From Arthrobacter sp. PAMC25564 (GTDB taxonomy: Bacteria; Actinomycetota; Actinomycetes; Actinomycetales; Micrococcaceae), in NCBI RefSeq assembly GCF_004798705.1, contig NZ_CP039290.1, forward strand, positions 186,001 through 250,000: DNA of 64,000 nt. Reading direction: 5' to 3'. This document shows, one piece after another, positions 53,940-63,020 of this stretch. The position numbers and the translations under genes were made by a program. The notes under the pieces were generated by a model, which made no database searches, was not told where the DNA came from, and worked only from the letters and a program-made list of their open reading frames with translations. Positions within the stretch are counted from its first letter, which is position 1. Each line of letters opens with the position of its first letter.

Positions 53940-54877
53940 GAAACACGCACCTTCGGGTTGAGCCAACCGTTGATGAGATCCACCAGCAGGTTGACAATAA
54001 TGACGATGACAACGGTGTATAACACCACACCCATGACCAGCGGGATGTCTCCCATGGTGGTGGACTGGACAGCCAAAGCGCCCATGCCCGGCAAGGCAAA
54101 GATCTGCTCGATGATGACCACACCACCGAGCATGCCCACGAACTGCAGGCTCAAGACGGTCAGTCCGGCCGGTGCGGCGCTGCGCAGCACATGTTTGAAG
54201 AGGATCTCGCGCTCACTGATTCCACGGCTGCGCAGGGTACGGACGTAGTCCTTTTCCAGTTGCTTGATCACAGCACTGCGGATCTGCTGCGCACCGCCGG
54301 TGACACCATTGATCAACAGAGCGATAACGGGCAGCGCCATGGAGGCGATCCACACGCCCGCGTCGGCACCGGGGACGATGGAACTGGTGGCCGGGAAGAT
54401 CTTCAGCTGGATGGCGAAGAGCGTCACCAGGACGATGGCGATGACGAATCCGGGGATGGCGTCGCCGACGACGGCGGCGGTCTGGACGGCCCGGTCGATC
54501 CAGCCGCGCTTCACCGCGGCGGCCATGCCCAGCAGCGTGGCACAGATCGCGATCAACACAATGGCGACCACCACCAGCGTCAGGGTCACCGGCAGCCGGT
54601 TCTCCAGTGCGTGGACCACGGGCTCGGAGGTGAACCAGGAGGTGCCGAAGTCTCCGGTGATGGCGTGTCCGGCCCAGGTGAAGAACCGCGGCAGGAGCGG
54701 CTGGTCCAGCCCCAGAGCGATTTCCTTGGCCTGGACCTGGTCCTGGCTGGCGAACTCACCGAGGATATTGCGCGCAATGTTGGCGCTGGAGAAATAGAGG
54801 AGGAAATAGGTGATGAAGGAGATCGCGCAGAGCACCACGATGCCCGCGGCAACTCGGCGAAGAATAAAGGTCAGCAT
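53936..54877 (-). CDS. ABC permease (OppB-like)
   Basis: A 313-residue permease with six predicted membrane spans starting MLTFILRRVAAG; it keeps the FGTSWFTSEPV loop and the EKDYVRTLRSRGISEREILFKH coupling helix of the OppB/DppB family. GGAG lies six bases before the ATG. Partner of the OppC part of the fusion. Confidence 0.93.
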   Translation of the reverse strand: MLTFILRRVAAGIVVLCAISFITYFLLYFSSANIARNILGEFASQDQVQAKEIALGLDQPLLPRFFTWAGHAITGDFGTSWFTSEPVVHALENRLPVTLTLVVVAIVLIAICATLLGMAAAVKRGWIDRAVQTAAVVGDAIPGFVIAIVLVTLFAIQLKIFPATSSIVPGADAGVWIASMALPVIALLINGVTGGAQQIRSAVIKQLEKDYVRTLRSRGISEREILFKHVLRSAAPAGLTVLSLQFVGMLGGVVIIEQIFALPGMGALAVQSTTMGDIPLVMGVVLYTVVIVIIVNLLVDLINGWLNPKVRVS

Positions 54878-54951
54878 TGTGCGCTCCGTTTTGGATGGCT
54901 GCGGGTGTGGGACCGATGGGGAGGGGCTGCCCCTCCCCACCGGCGGCCATG

Positions 54952-56481
54952 CTATTTCGCGGGGGCGTAGTTGTAGAGGGACGGAACCGCCTGCTGCAGC
55001 TGCGGTGTCACCGTGACCGCCTTAGACGTGTAGTACATCTGGTTCAGACGGTACAACGGGGCAAACCAGGCGTTGTCCGTGACGTAGGTGTTGACGTCCT
55101 TGGCCAGTTCTGCGCTGTTCGCAGCACCGTTGTGGACGGCATCAATCTTGGCCTGCAGTTCCGGGCTGGTGTTCTTGAACGGGTTGTACAGCGCGGTGGT
55201 GGAGATCATCTGATTGATGGCAACCCACGGCTCGCCCTGGTAGAGCTGGAACGGAGCGGCCGCGAACTTTCCCGCAGCAAAGTCGGCAATCAGGTTGGCT
55301 TGCGGTTCCGGCACGGCCTCCACCTTGATGCCGATGTCTCCCAGCTGCTGGGTAACTATGGCAACCAAGGACTCGTAACCGGTGAACGTGGGCAGCTTAA
55401 GCGTGAATCCGCTGGCATAGCCGGCCTCGGCCAGCAGGGACTTGGCCTTCGCGGGGTCGTAGGTGTACTTGGTGTCCAGGTCCTTGATGTAGGCGCCGGA
55501 CTCCGGGCCGAACACCTGCGACGTCACCGTTCCCTGGCCCAGGAGTTGCTGGTCCAGTATGGTCTTGCGGTCAAAGGCGTAGTTGATGGCCTGGCGGACC
55601 TTCACATTGGCCAGTTCCGGGTTGATCTTGCCGTCCCGGTCGAAGAGCAGCAGCCCCTGCCAGTCAACCTGGCTCGCGTTGAGCTTCATGCCGGCCGCGT
55701 CAGCCTGCTTGCCGGTCTTGGGGTCAAGGAGCGCGCCGTCGATCTGGCCGGAGACCAGGGCGTTCGTGCGGGCGGTGAGGTCGGTAAGGACCTTGAAGGT
55801 GACCTTGGAGAACTTCTGCAGGTCGGTGTTCCAGTAGCCCTCGCGCTTGGTGAAGACGTACTGCGAGCCAACCACCGAGCTGGCCTTGTCCATGACGTAG
55901 GGGCCGGTGCCGTCGGGCGCAGCCGCCATTTCCGGGGTGCCGAGCACCTTGGGGCTGCCCATCAGGCCTGCGGCCTGCGTCAGGTAGTACTCAAAGGCGG
56001 GGTCCGGGGTCGTCAGGGTGATCTTGAGGGTGCTGTCATCGACCACTGCAACGTCGCCCAGGGAGGCAACCTGGTAGGCGTCGGATCCCTTGACCTTCTT
56101 GAAGTAATCCAGGTTGGCCTTGGCCGCGGCGGCATCGAACTTGGCTCCATCGCTGAAGGTGACGCCGGTGCGCAGGCTTACCGTCAGAACCGTGTTGTCA
56201 GCGTTGTACTCCCACTTGGTGGCCAGCATCGGAGCGAGCTTGCCGTCCGGGAGTCGCTGGATCAGCGTGTCGTAGGCGGCTTGGAAAATCGGCATCGTGT
56301 GACCGATGTGCGCCACCGAGGTATCGAAGGACTTGAGGTCGACGACGGTGCCCAGGGTCAGGCTGGTGGTGCCGGCTGCGCCGGCGCCGCCGGCAGCCGG
56401 GGCGCTTCCGCCGCAGGCTGTCAGCGCAAGGGAGGCGCTGATGATGAGGGCAGCTGCCGCTGCCTTGGGACCTAACTTCAT
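54952..56481 (-). CDS. Family 5 extracellular solute-binding lipoprotein
   Basis: A 509-residue SBP_bac_5 lipoprotein; the signal ends in lipobox LTAC with Cys23. Family marks include LATKWEYNADNTVLTVSLRTG, TFSDGAKFDAAAAKANLDYF, DPAFEYYLTQAAGLMG and RQAINYAFDRKTI. These proteins bind peptides but also oligosaccharides and nickel; neighbours favour a carbohydrate or glycoside. The ATG has AGGAG seven bases upstream. First gene of the operon, 100 bases from a LacI-type operator. Confidence 0.93.
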   Translation of the reverse strand: MKLGPKAAAAALIISASLALTACGGSAPAAGGAGAAGTTSLTLGTVVDLKSFDTSVAHIGHTMPIFQAAYDTLIQRLPDGKLAPMLATKWEYNADNTVLTVSLRTGVTFSDGAKFDAAAAKANLDYFKKVKGSDAYQVASLGDVAVVDDSTLKITLTTPDPAFEYYLTQAAGLMGSPKVLGTPEMAAAPDGTGPYVMDKASSVVGSQYVFTKREGYWNTDLQKFSKVTFKVLTDLTARTNALVSGQIDGALLDPKTGKQADAAGMKLNASQVDWQGLLLFDRDGKINPELANVKVRQAINYAFDRKTILDQQLLGQGTVTSQVFGPESGAYIKDLDTKYTYDPAKAKSLLAEAGYASGFTLKLPTFTGYESLVAIVTQQLGDIGIKVEAVPEPQANLIADFAAGKFAAAPFQLYQGEPWVAINQMISTTALYNPFKNTSPELQAKIDAVHNGAANSAELAKDVNTYVTDNAWFAPLYRLNQMYYTSKAVTVTPQLQQAVPSLYNYAPAK

Positions 56482-56563
56482 TGTTGGCTCCTGTCTGTGA
56501 AAACCGGTGGGGACTTCATTGTTGAGCGAGTGTGGCGTGCACCACACCCGCTCTGTGAGACTC

Positions 56564-56603
56564 ACAGTACGCATTGTTGCCTATATTGGCAACCGATTGT
56601 CAT
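56564..56603 (-). promoter_or_regulatory. ABC operon promoter with LacI-type operator
   Basis: The operator ATTGGCAA-CCGA-TTGTCAT lies at 56585-56603. On the minus strand TTGCCA (56587-56592) serves as -35 and TACTGT (56564-56569) as -10, spacing 17 bases: the same layout as at uidA. Confidence 0.7.
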
Positions 56604-56766
56604 TCTTTTTCAAAAGTTCAACACCGGACTTGACGGGAGCCGGGATGTTCCCTGCCATGGCAGGCCGGATTCGGGGCGGCAGCACGCCGGCGCCGGACGC
56701 AACCGCTTGTAATCCACGCGCGAATTCAGCGGCACGTCGGTGGTGAGGCGAAGCCTCAGCACCGCC

Positions 56767-57777
56767 TCAGCCCACGGCGTCGAGCGACTCCGGGTAGCTT
56801 TGGCGGTAGATCTCCTTGACAATCCGCAGCGACTTTTCTGCTTCGGCGGGGTTGATCCAGAACGGCCCGTCATCCCCCAGCCGGGCATAGAAGTCAGTGA
56901 TCAGCAGCTCATGGGAGACGCCCCAGTACGCCCGGCCGCCGGATTCCAGCACGCGCTCCGGCACCACGTCCACGCGTCCGTCCCCATACGTCACCGTGAG
57001 GTCGCCGCGCAGGCTCAGGGTGGCCCGCTCCGTGATGATGTCCAGGGTCACCGGAGCATTCACCGCGTTGGCAAGCGTGGCGTAGAAGACGCTGCGCGCC
57101 CCGTTGGCGTGCTCCGCCACGAATTCGGCGGTGTCCTCCACCTCGATGGCCCCGCCCAGGAAGCGCGTGGACGCATTGCCGCTCACCGTGACCACGTCGC
57201 CCACCAGCCACTGCAGCAGGTCCACGGTGTGGATGGCCTGGTTCATCAGGAGTCCGCCGCCGCCCCCGGCCCAACTGCCCCGCCACGGCCGGTCCAGGTA
57301 GTAGCCGGCGCCCCGCTGCCACATCACCGTGGCCGACGCGCCGAGGACCGCCCCGAGCTCACCAGAGGACAGCAGCGCCTGCATCGCCTGCGACGTCGCG
57401 TTGTACCGGTTCTGGAAACATACGGCGATCTTGGCGTGGCTGTTCGCGGCGGCCTCAACGAGCCTTCGACCCTCGGCAAGGGTGTGGGCCAGGGGCTTCT
57501 CGACGATGACGTTGACGCCGCGCTCGAGGCAGTCCGCCGCCAGGGCGGCATGCTGGTCATGGGGCGTGGTGATGTGGACCACGTCCGGCCGTGCCTCGGC
57601 GATGAGGCCCAGGTGGTCCACGAAGCCGGGAACACCGTAGGCGGCCACCGCGGCAGCCAGCCGGCCCGGATCCGTGTCGCAGACGGCCACCAGTTCGACG
57701 CCGTCGAGCTTGGAAATGGCCCCGAAGTGGACAGACGAGACATCACCGCAGCCGATCACTGCCGTCCGGACCGTCAT
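56767..57777 (-). CDS. Gfo/Idh/MocA oxidoreductase 2
   Basis: A 336-residue oxidoreductase with AVIGCGDVSSVHFG at the start, EKPLAHTLAEG with the catalytic Lys, and QAIHTVDLLQWL with the His. It overlaps the isomerase-2 gene by four bases, forming a two-gene unit. It differs clearly from oxidoreductase 1, so both probably act on different intermediates or positions. Confidence 0.9.
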   Translation of the reverse strand: MTVRTAVIGCGDVSSVHFGAISKLDGVELVAVCDTDPGRLAAAVAAYGVPGFVDHLGLIAEARPDVVHITTPHDQHAALAADCLERGVNVIVEKPLAHTLAEGRRLVEAAANSHAKIAVCFQNRYNATSQAMQALLSSGELGAVLGASATVMWQRGAGYYLDRPWRGSWAGGGGGLLMNQAIHTVDLLQWLVGDVVTVSGNASTRFLGGAIEVEDTAEFVAEHANGARSVFYATLANAVNAPVTLDIITERATLSLRGDLTVTYGDGRVDVVPERVLESGGRAYWGVSHELLITDFYARLGDDGPFWINPAEAEKSLRIVKEIYRQSYPESLDAVG

Positions 57778-58622
57778 GAAAGCGTCACCCCGTTCCTGGC
57801 GGCGAGCCCGGCGAAGGCCCGGGCGGCGGCACCGAACGCCACCGGGCCGGAGAAACCGCCCAGCTCATGGGCGCTGGCCAGGTGCGGTTCGAGCGAGGCG
57901 AAGCCGGCGAATCCGTCGGCCTTCAATGCCGCGATGGTGGCGTCGAGCTCGCCGTCGCCCTCACCGGCGGGCACCACTTCGCCGCTCGCCATGATCGCAT
58001 CCTTGACCTGGAAGTACTCGAGGTAGGGGCGCAGCATCGCGTAGCCGTCCGTGTAGGGCTTGACCCCCACTTGGACGAAGTTGGCGTTGTCCCAGGCGAT
58101 CCGCAGGGCCGGCGAATCGACGGATTCCATGATGTCCAGGACCCGTTCGGGCGTATCGCCGTAGATACCCTTCTCGTTTTCGTGCAGGAGCACGACGCCG
58201 GCCTGCGCGGCTTCCGCTGCGAGCGCCCTCATCCGGATGAGGACATCCTCGCGGATGTCTTCCGGGCTCTGGCCGACGCCCCGGTAGAAGGAGAAGATGC
58301 GGATGTAGGTGGTATCCAGCGCCCTGGCGACGGAGATGATCTGGCGCAACCGCTCCACCTCGTGTTCCACCGGCAGGCCGACGTCAACCTTCCCGATCGG
58401 ACTCGCAACCGCCGAGACCTTGAGGCCCTTGTCGTCCAGGATCGCCTTCAGCATGGCCACCTGCTCAGGCTCCAGTTCGGAGACATTGGTGCCCCAGGCG
58501 CTGCGGACTTCGATGTGGCTGGCACCCAGGGCCAGCAGCACGGCCGCCTGCACGGCAGGGTCCGGATCCACCTCGTCGCCGAATCCGGACAGCGGCCATA
58601 CTGCGGTTGATGTTTCGGTCAC
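57774..58622 (-). CDS. TIM-barrel sugar phosphate isomerase/epimerase 2
   Basis: A 282-residue barrel with metal ligands in VLLHENEKGIYG, IAWDNANFVQVG, FQVKDAI and the late Glu in GEGDGELD. The GTG at 58622 has AAGGAGC at a good gap; the longer frame reads through the promoter. First gene of the pair with Gfo/Idh 2. The operator between it and the divergent LacI suggests direct control. Confidence 0.85.
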   Translation of the reverse strand: MTETSTAVWPLSGFGDEVDPDPAVQAAVLLALGASHIEVRSAWGTNVSELEPEQVAMLKAILDDKGLKVSAVASPIGKVDVGLPVEHEVERLRQIISVARALDTTYIRIFSFYRGVGQSPEDIREDVLIRMRALAAEAAQAGVVLLHENEKGIYGDTPERVLDIMESVDSPALRIAWDNANFVQVGVKPYTDGYAMLRPYLEYFQVKDAIMASGEVVPAGEGDGELDATIAALKADGFAGFASLEPHLASAHELGGFSGPVAFGAAARAFAGLAARNGVTLS

Positions 58623-58717
58623 GGGAAGCTCCTTGGGTTGCGTCGACGCTGAACGGGCTGCCGTGGAATCCGGCTCCGGTGCGCGGTGACTCAGTTCACA
58701 GATCGGGTGTTGCCGCC

Positions 58718-58758
58718 AGTCTAGTTCCGCCCGCACATGATGACAACCGATTGCCAAT
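58718..58758 (-). promoter_or_regulatory. Promoter and LacI-type operator of the isomerase-2 unit
   Basis: The operator ATGACAA-CCGA-TTGCCAAT lies at 58740-58758. On the minus strand TTGTCA (58741-58746) is a -35 with -10 TAGACT at 58718-58723, again 17 bases apart. It lies in the divergent gap, so it may also control the LacI gene. Confidence 0.7.
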
Positions 58759-58856
58759 ACGGGCGCGGATATGGCAATCTTGGGCTAGCGGTGCTGTGGC
58801 ACGTGTCACAGCACCGACTTTCCCCTTCCGGGTCATCACGTTCAGAGAGGAGCGCC

Positions 58857-59876
58857 GTGGCTGCACCAGCCGGAGTCAACCGCCCTGCCACGATCCACGA
58901 CATCGCTGCAATGTGCGGCGTCGCGGCGTCAACGGTTTCACGGGCGCTCTCCACGCCGGAGCGGGTCAATTTTCGCACCCGTGAGCGGATCGAAGCCGCT
59001 GCGGCCGAGCTGAACTACACTCCGAACAGCCAGGCCAAGGCCTTGAGCTCGGGACGGACCGGTGCCGTGGGAGTGCTGGTTCCTGACATCACCAACCCCT
59101 TCTACTTCGACCTGATCCGCGGAACCCAGCTCCAGCTCAAGGCGGCAGGCTACACCCAGTTGCTGGTGGACACCGAGGAGTCGGACGAGGTGGAAGCCAG
59201 CACTATGGAACAGCTGCGCAAGAGTGCCGACGGAATCATTGTTGCCGCCTCGCGGCTGAGCGATGACGTCCTGCTTGCCGCCGCAACGAAAATGCCCATG
59301 GTCACCGTCAACCGCGATGTTCCCGGAGTGCCGGCGGTCATCATCGATACCCCCTCCGCGACCAGCCAGGCCCTGGACCACCTGATCTCACTGGGCCACA
59401 CGCGCGTCGCCTTCATGGGAGGTCCGCTGTCCTCCCAGTCCAGCACGCGGCGCTGGACTGCCCTTTCGGAAGCTGCGGAGGAGCGCGGGATGGAGGTCCT
59501 CAGACTTGGACCGTTCGCGCCGAAGACACAATCGGGTGCGGCCGCAGCGGATTCCGCCGTTCACAGCGGGGTGACCGCCTGCATAGCCTTCAACGACCTT
59601 ATTGCCATCGGGATGCTCCAACGCCTCCGTGAACGCGGCATCCGGGTTCCGGAGGACATGAGCATCGTCGGGTGCGATGACATCTTCGGCGCAGACTTCT
59701 GCAACCCCCCTTTGACCACCATGACCTCCCCGATTGAACAGGCCGGACGGGTAGCCGTGTCGATGTTGCTGGCCCAGCTCAATCCCCTGTCCGGGGGCGC
59801 CAACCGCAGTCGTTCGGTGATGCCCACCCACCTGACGGTTCGCGGTTCCACCGGGGCGGCGCCGGGAACTTCCTGA
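58857..59876 (+). CDS. LacI-family regulator 2
   Basis: A 339-residue regulator beginning at GTG (AAPAGVNRPATIHDIAAMCG) with AGAGGAG upstream. HTH is ATIHDIAAMCGVAASTVSRAL; the core has VGVLVPDITNPFYFDLIRG and VGCDDIFGADFCNPPLTTM, close to the first LacI. Divergent from the isomerase-2 unit, with the operator between. Confidence 0.92.
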   Translation: MAAPAGVNRPATIHDIAAMCGVAASTVSRALSTPERVNFRTRERIEAAAAELNYTPNSQAKALSSGRTGAVGVLVPDITNPFYFDLIRGTQLQLKAAGYTQLLVDTEESDEVEASTMEQLRKSADGIIVAASRLSDDVLLAAATKMPMVTVNRDVPGVPAVIIDTPSATSQALDHLISLGHTRVAFMGGPLSSQSSTRRWTALSEAAEERGMEVLRLGPFAPKTQSGAAAADSAVHSGVTACIAFNDLIAIGMLQRLRERGIRVPEDMSIVGCDDIFGADFCNPPLTTMTSPIEQAGRVAVSMLLAQLNPLSGGANRSRSVMPTHLTVRGSTGAAPGTS

Positions 59877-59917
59877 CCGTGTTGCCGGGGGCAACCGGAT
59901 GATTCCGGCCGCAACAG

Positions 59918-59947
59918 TTGAGCCCGGTTGACACCGCTGGCTAGGCT
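59918..59947 (+). promoter_or_regulatory. Candidate leaderless promoter of nadE
   Basis: TTGAGC (59918-59923) and TAGGCT (59942-59947) are spaced by 18 bases. The nadE ATG begins seven bases after the -10, where transcription would start, and no ribosome-binding site fits. Confidence 0.45.
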
Positions 59948-59954
59948 TTGAACC

Positions 59955-60779
59955 ATGCGTGAACTCCAGGCGAAAATCATCGAAGAAATGGGCGTGCAGC
60001 CCCGGGTCGACCCCGCCGGGGAGGTGCGCAGGCGCGTCACGTTCCTGAAGGACTACCTCAGGGCCACCCGCACCAAGGGCTTCGTGCTGGGCATCTCGGG
60101 CGGGCTGGACTCCTCGCTGGCCGGACGCCTGGCCCAGCTGGCCGTAGAGGAACTGGAAGCCGAAGGGGTGGACGCGAACTTTGTCGCGGTCCGGCTCCCC
60201 CACGGCTTCCAGCACGACGAGGAAGACGCCCAGGCTGCACTGGACTTTATCGGCGCCAAGACCGAGTGGACCTTCAATATTGCCCCGGCGGTGGAGGGTT
60301 TCGAGGCCGAGTTCGAGAAGACCACCGGCGAAGCCGTTTCAGACTTCACCAAGGGCAACATGAAGGCCCGCTCCCGCATGATTGCGCAGTACGCGCTGGC
60401 CGGCGAGCATAACTACCTTGTCATCGGCACGGACCATGGCGCCGAATCGGTGACGGGATTCTTCACCAAGTTCGGCGACGGCGGCGCGGATGTACTCCCG
60501 CTCTTCGGTCTCAACAAGCGCCAGAACCGTGCGCTCCTCGTTGAACTGGGCGCGCCGACGCGGGTCTGGGACAAGGTGCCCACCGCCGACCTGCTCGACG
60601 GCAGGCCCGGCCGCACCGACGAAGACGAACTCGGTCTCAAGTACGACGAGATCGACGATTACCTTGAGGGCCTCGAAGTCCCCGACGGGGTGGCCGAACG
60701 GATCGAACAGAAATACCTCAGCACCCGGCACAAGCGGACCGTTCCGGTCACACTCGGCGACACCTGGTGGCGGGAGTAG
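59955..60779 (+). CDS. nadE: Ammonia-dependent NAD+ synthetase
   Basis: Amidates deamido-NAD to NAD with ATP and ammonia. The 274-residue enzyme has the P-loop SGGLDSS (48-54), [55 protein letters not shown] and the C-terminal [13 protein letters not shown]. There is no glutaminase domain, so ammonia must be supplied freely. Confidence 0.96.
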   Translation: MRELQAKIIEEMGVQPRVDPAGEVRRRVTFLKDYLRATRTKGFVLGISGGLDSSLAGRLAQLAVEELEAEGVDANFVAVRLPHGFQHDEEDAQAALDFIGAKTEWTFNIAPAVEGFEAEFEKTTGEAVSDFTKGNMKARSRMIAQYALAGEHNYLVIGTDHGAESVTGFFTKFGDGGADVLPLFGLNKRQNRALLVELGAPTRVWDKVPTADLLDGRPGRTDEDELGLKYDEIDDYLEGLEVPDGVAERIEQKYLSTRHKRTVPVTLGDTWWRE

Positions 60780-60803
60780 GGTACGGCGCCGTCGCGGGCG
60801 TGA

Positions 60804-61781
60804 TCAGTTCCTGACTTTCACGGTTCCCTTCATGCCCATGAAGTCGTGGAGGGCACAGATGTAATCGAACTCCCCCGCCTTGTTGAAGGTCACGGTGTAG
60901 GTGGTGTCCGGCGGGATGATCCCGGAGTTGAAATCCCCGCCGGTGAAGTTGCGGGGATCACCGAGCGGCACGAACGGATTGGCCGGCTCCGTGCCGAAGG
61001 TGACCGTATGCGGCGCGCCCATGCCGTTGTTCACGAAGGCCACCGTCTCGCCCACGTGGACCACGATGTCCTGGTTCACAAACCGCATGACCATGGAAGT
61101 TCCGTTGTCCGTTCCGGCGATAACGGTGTGCTGATTGGCCTGGTCCCGGGCCACGTCCCATTGCTTGAGGCCGTCGCGCAGGATCTTCTGTTCCTGCTTC
61201 ATTGCCTGGCTGTCATACTCCGACTGGGAATACGGGTAGTCCGTTCCCGTGGCCCGGACATGGACCGTCCCCTTCATGGCCATCCCGTGCACGAGGCAGT
61301 AGTACGTGAACTCGCCCGTGTCCGGGAACGTCAGGGTGTACTTCTTCGCTTCGGTGAAGCCGCTGTCGGACACGTTCGACATAACACCGGAGTTGTAATA
61401 CGCATGTCCGTCATAGCTATCCCCGCCCTGCCTGAGGATGCTCAGCGGATCCATCGGGTTGAACGGCTGGGTGGACTCCAGCGACTGGCCGTCGGCCAGG
61501 AAGCTGACGGTGTGGATTTCCGCCGAGTTCGCCTTCCACGTGACTTTGTCGCCGGCATTGATGTAGACGTTTTCCGGCAGGAAGGCCATCCCCTGGATCG
61601 CCTGGTCAGAGGATTCGGAACCGACCTGGACGGTCCAGGTCCGCGAGGATTTGCCGCCGTCTGATTTGCCTTCTGCGAAGGCGGTGCCGCTGACCGCCAA
61701 GGTCATTAACAGAGCTGTGATGGATGCAAACAGGACGCGCAGCAGGCGCCGCATTCGAGACGTTTCAGCATGAGGAGTCAA
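60804..61781 (-). CDS. Secreted protein with two cupredoxin (type 1 copper) domains
   Basis: A 325-residue protein with an export signal (RRLLRVLFASITALLMTLAV to AFAEG). Domain 1 has possible copper ligands His90, Cys162, His165 and a following Met; domain 2 has His258, Cys309, His312 and a following Met (CALHDFMGMKG). Both resemble plastocyanin/azurin-like domains, and an acidic spacer of about 60 residues joins them. Electron transfer or copper handling outside the membrane is likely. The TTG at 61781 has AAAGGAG at a good gap; ATG at 61754 is the alternative. No oxidase gene adjoins it. Confidence 0.8.
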   Translation of the reverse strand: MTPHAETSRMRRLLRVLFASITALLMTLAVSGTAFAEGKSDGGKSSRTWTVQVGSESSDQAIQGMAFLPENVYINAGDKVTWKANSAEIHTVSFLADGQSLESTQPFNPMDPLSILRQGGDSYDGHAYYNSGVMSNVSDSGFTEAKKYTLTFPDTGEFTYYCLVHGMAMKGTVHVRATGTDYPYSQSEYDSQAMKQEQKILRDGLKQWDVARDQANQHTVIAGTDNGTSMVMRFVNQDIVVHVGETVAFVNNGMGAPHTVTFGTEPANPFVPLGDPRNFTGGDFNSGIIPPDTTYTVTFNKAGEFDYICALHDFMGMKGTVKVRN

Positions 61782-62085
61782 CCGACTCACTCCTTTGAAT
61801 CTGGCATGAACGGCCGGTAACCGGCCTGGTATCTTTTCACGGCCGCCGTCGACCACGACGGCGGCCGGGGCCGGACGGGTGCGCGTCCGCCTGGCTTCTT
61901 CCGCTCCCTCAACCGCTCCGGACGGGGTGGGCAGAGGAAGCCGCCGGAAACAGGCCCGCTGCCGGGTACTAGCATCGATGTGCTTTTACAAGCAGTTCTC
62001 ATCGTGCTCCGCAGCCGATGATTTGTCGAGACGCTGTGGCAAGATCCGTGGCGATGCGCTGACCCGCCGGCGCACCGCCGGCGTC

Positions 62086-62862
62086 CTACCCGGTGCCCTG
62101 GAGCAGCGTCGAGATCCGGTGGGCCTCCTCCATCAGCAGGCGCCCCAGGAGCGGCTGGCGGTCCTCCTTGAAGCGCGGCTGTATGCCGGTCAGGGACAGC
62201 GCCCAGGCCGGACGGCCGCGCCGGTCAAAGACCGCCGCGCCCATTCCCCAGCTGCCTTCCAGCACGAGCCCGGGATTGACCGAATAACCGGCCTGCCGTG
62301 TTTCCGCCAGGTTCCTCCGGACCAGCGCCTCGGTGTGGGCCGCCGCGAAACTGCCGGCGTGCGTTGCCCACGAGGCCAGCAGTTCCTCCTGCTCCCCCTC
62401 GGGCAGGAACGCCATGATGGCGGTCCCGGCAGAGGCGACGCCCAGCGGAAAGCGGACGCCCTCGTGCAGCACGAAGGAACGCACCGGGAAGCTGCCTTCC
62501 TCACGGAGCAGGCACACGGTCTCGGAGCCGCGGCGGACGGAAAAGAAGGCGCTCTCGCCGGTCTCCTCGGCCAGCCGGCGGAGGCTGGGCCGCGCGATGT
62601 CCTCCAGCGGGAACCGGGCCGAGGCCACGGACCCCATCAGCAGGATCTCCGGCCCCAGTACCCAGTTTCCGCTGCTCGCGTCCTGGTCCAGCAGGCCCTC
62701 GGCCGCGAGGGAGCTGAGCAGCCGGTGCACCGTGGGGCGGGTGAGGCCGGATTCCCGGACCAGCTCCACGAGCGCGGAGCCCTCGGGTTTCCGTCCCACG
62801 ATCCTCAGCAGGGCCGCAACCCGGCTCACCACCTGGGCGCCCTGGACGGGTAATGAATTCAT
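62086..62862 (-). CDS. IclR-family transcriptional regulator
   Basis: A 258-residue regulator. The winged helix is in VVSRVAALLRIVGRKPEG and LVRESGLTRPTVHRLLSSLAAEGLL; the effector domain has ETVCLLREEGSFPVRSFV, FPLGVASAGTAIMAFLP and GYSVNPGLVLEGSWGMGAAVFD. It is divergent from the CoA-transferase genes. IclR regulators of the PcaR type control beta-ketoadipate genes, so this one may respond to 3-oxoadipate or a similar acid (inference). Confidence 0.92.
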   Translation of the reverse strand: MNSLPVQGAQVVSRVAALLRIVGRKPEGSALVELVRESGLTRPTVHRLLSSLAAEGLLDQDASSGNWVLGPEILLMGSVASARFPLEDIARPSLRRLAEETGESAFFSVRRGSETVCLLREEGSFPVRSFVLHEGVRFPLGVASAGTAIMAFLPEGEQEELLASWATHAGSFAAAHTEALVRRNLAETRQAGYSVNPGLVLEGSWGMGAAVFDRRGRPAWALSLTGIQPRFKEDRQPLLGRLLMEEAHRISTLLQGTG

Positions 62863-62898
62863 CTTCTCCTCGGGTTTTCCGGATCGTTATCGATAAAG

Positions 62899-62915
62899 TA
62901 TCCATATTGTGGATA
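62899..62915. promoter_or_regulatory. IclR-type operator 1
   Basis: TATCCA (62899-62904) and TGGATA (62910-62915) form a perfect inverted repeat with a 5-base spacer, 37 bases before the IclR start. It would allow autorepression. Confidence 0.6.
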
Positions 62916-62972
62916 GTCAACAGCCTAGCGTCCACACTGTAAAAATGCAGGTTTTTCGCCAAACTTTGTGCA

Positions 62973-63002
62973 TTGACAGCCCCTGCAGGGGCACCGTACG
63001 CT
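62973..63002 (+). promoter_or_regulatory. CoA-transferase promoter with internal palindrome
   Basis: TTGACA (62973-62978) and TACGCT (62997-63002) are spaced by 18 bases. The spacer begins with a perfect 14-base palindrome, GCCCCTGCAGGGGC (62979-62992), a possible activator or repressor site. Confidence 0.6.
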
Positions 63003-63020
63003 CCAATATCAGAACAACCG

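Noticed and set aside
52302-54248. 648-codon plus-strand frame opposite the ABC genes
   Set aside because: His/Asp/Gly-rich shadow of the fused transporter gene.
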